This document shows positions 63,944 to 64,000 of a stretch of DNA of 64,000 nt, piece after piece. Position 1 is the stretch's first letter, and each line of letters opens with the position of its first letter. Made by a program: the position numbers and the translations under genes. This stretch comes from Ichthyophis bannanicus. Taxonomy: Eukaryota; Chordata; Amphibia; Gymnophiona; Ichthyophiidae. The stretch covers positions 905,288,808-905,352,807 of the forward strand of contig CM066033.1 in the NCBI GenBank assembly GCA_033557465.1. Reading direction: 5' to 3'. The notes under the pieces are model-generated. The model was not told the DNA's origin, made no database searches, and saw nothing but the letters and a program-made list of their open reading frames with translations.

Positions 63944-64000
63944 AACCTCTGCTGGCCCCTCTAAATCCCTGAAAGCCCTGGCCTCTGGAAGGAAACTTTC
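63903..64000 (-). CDS. DIRS-G Gag C-terminus, partial
   Basis: Reading the minus strand from the window end gives a Gly/Arg/Phe-rich tail (FPSRGQGFQGFRGASRGFAA) and ends SKKSQ at a stop (63903-63905), matching the DIRS-F Gag end (ASSGSQKSQ). It overlaps the RT start in another frame, as in DIRS-F. The rest lies outside the window. Confidence 0.7.
   Translation of the reverse strand, partial: KFPSRGQGFQGFRGASRGFAASSSSVSKKSQ

Larger units (their letters stand above)
60441..64000 (-). mobile_element. DIRS-G, beta-family DIRS, 5' part outside window
   Basis: Left terminal repeat (60441-60600), internal complementary region (60897-60990), YR (61986-61091), RNase H region (62850-62047), RT (63943-62851) and the Gag C-terminus (64000-63903) on the minus strand. 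The remaining Gag, leader and right end are outside. It has inserted into a Tc1 element. Sequence is closest to DIRS-F in ends and layout, with somewhat more lesions. Confidence 0.88.

Overview
This is vertebrate nuclear DNA built almost entirely from transposable elements. The mix is DIRS-type tyrosine-recombinase retrotransposons, Penelope-like elements with GIY-YIG endonuclease, RTE/BovB and CR1-like LINEs, a Tc1 transposon and MITEs. That mix, and the CR1-like tail made of 8-bp AAGAACAT units, suggests an amphibian, probably a caecilian. The organism is inferred from repeat content remembered, not from a database match. I see no prokaryotic gene, rRNA, tRNA or CRISPR. One short segment (41387-41599, minus strand) looks like the terminal coding exon of a host gene; everything else that codes is transposon-derived and mostly broken.

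Layout. 1-3654: DIRS-A (alpha family; RNase H, RT, broken gag), inserted in an older alpha gag (3655-6260) that carries a CR1-like LINE (about 3958-5925). 6265-7335: beta-family DIRS RNase H/RT fragment. 7340-9455: 3' part of a Penelope-like element with a decayed hammerhead ribozyme and about 287-bp tandem units. 9565-9960: G-rich minisatellite. 11030-13654: decayed beta DIRS-D gag. 15497-18800: near full-length BovB LINE. 20550-32700: a five-level nest, with an unknown repeat interrupted by a second repeat, which holds DIRS-B (21421-32430), which holds a Penelope-like element (about 22965-30020), which holds a second BovB (25734-26920). 32900-33690: C-rich minisatellite. 34004-40213: full-length beta DIRS-E, inside a dispersed repeat. 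41387-41599: candidate host exon. 42310-45445: alpha DIRS-I with a CR1 3' end inside its RT. 47163-51524: RT-deleted alpha DIRS-H. 52013-58014: DIRS-F, the best preserved beta copy. 58775-60440: Tc1, cut by DIRS-G (60441 to window end).

Two DIRS lineages are present. Alpha has a long Ser/Arg-rich Gag with an N-terminal Cys/His cluster. Beta has a shorter Gag starting with two CxxC pairs. Where both element ends and the interior are visible, both lineages show the DIRS end structure: inverted terminal repeats with unequal outer ends, and an internal complementary region just inside the YR end that is complementary to both outer ends. All ten DIRS segments are coded on the minus strand. All five visible sense-strand 3' ends carry a consensus 5' splice site within about 20 bp of the element boundary.

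The elements function, or functioned, separately. DIRS encodes Gag, RT, RNase H, a downstream domain and a tyrosine recombinase that integrates a circular DNA intermediate. The LINEs nick and prime at the target. The Penelope-like element uses RT plus GIY-YIG endonuclease. No copy here has a complete undamaged gene set; DIRS-F Gag, DIRS-B Gag and the RT part of the second BovB are the longest open frames.
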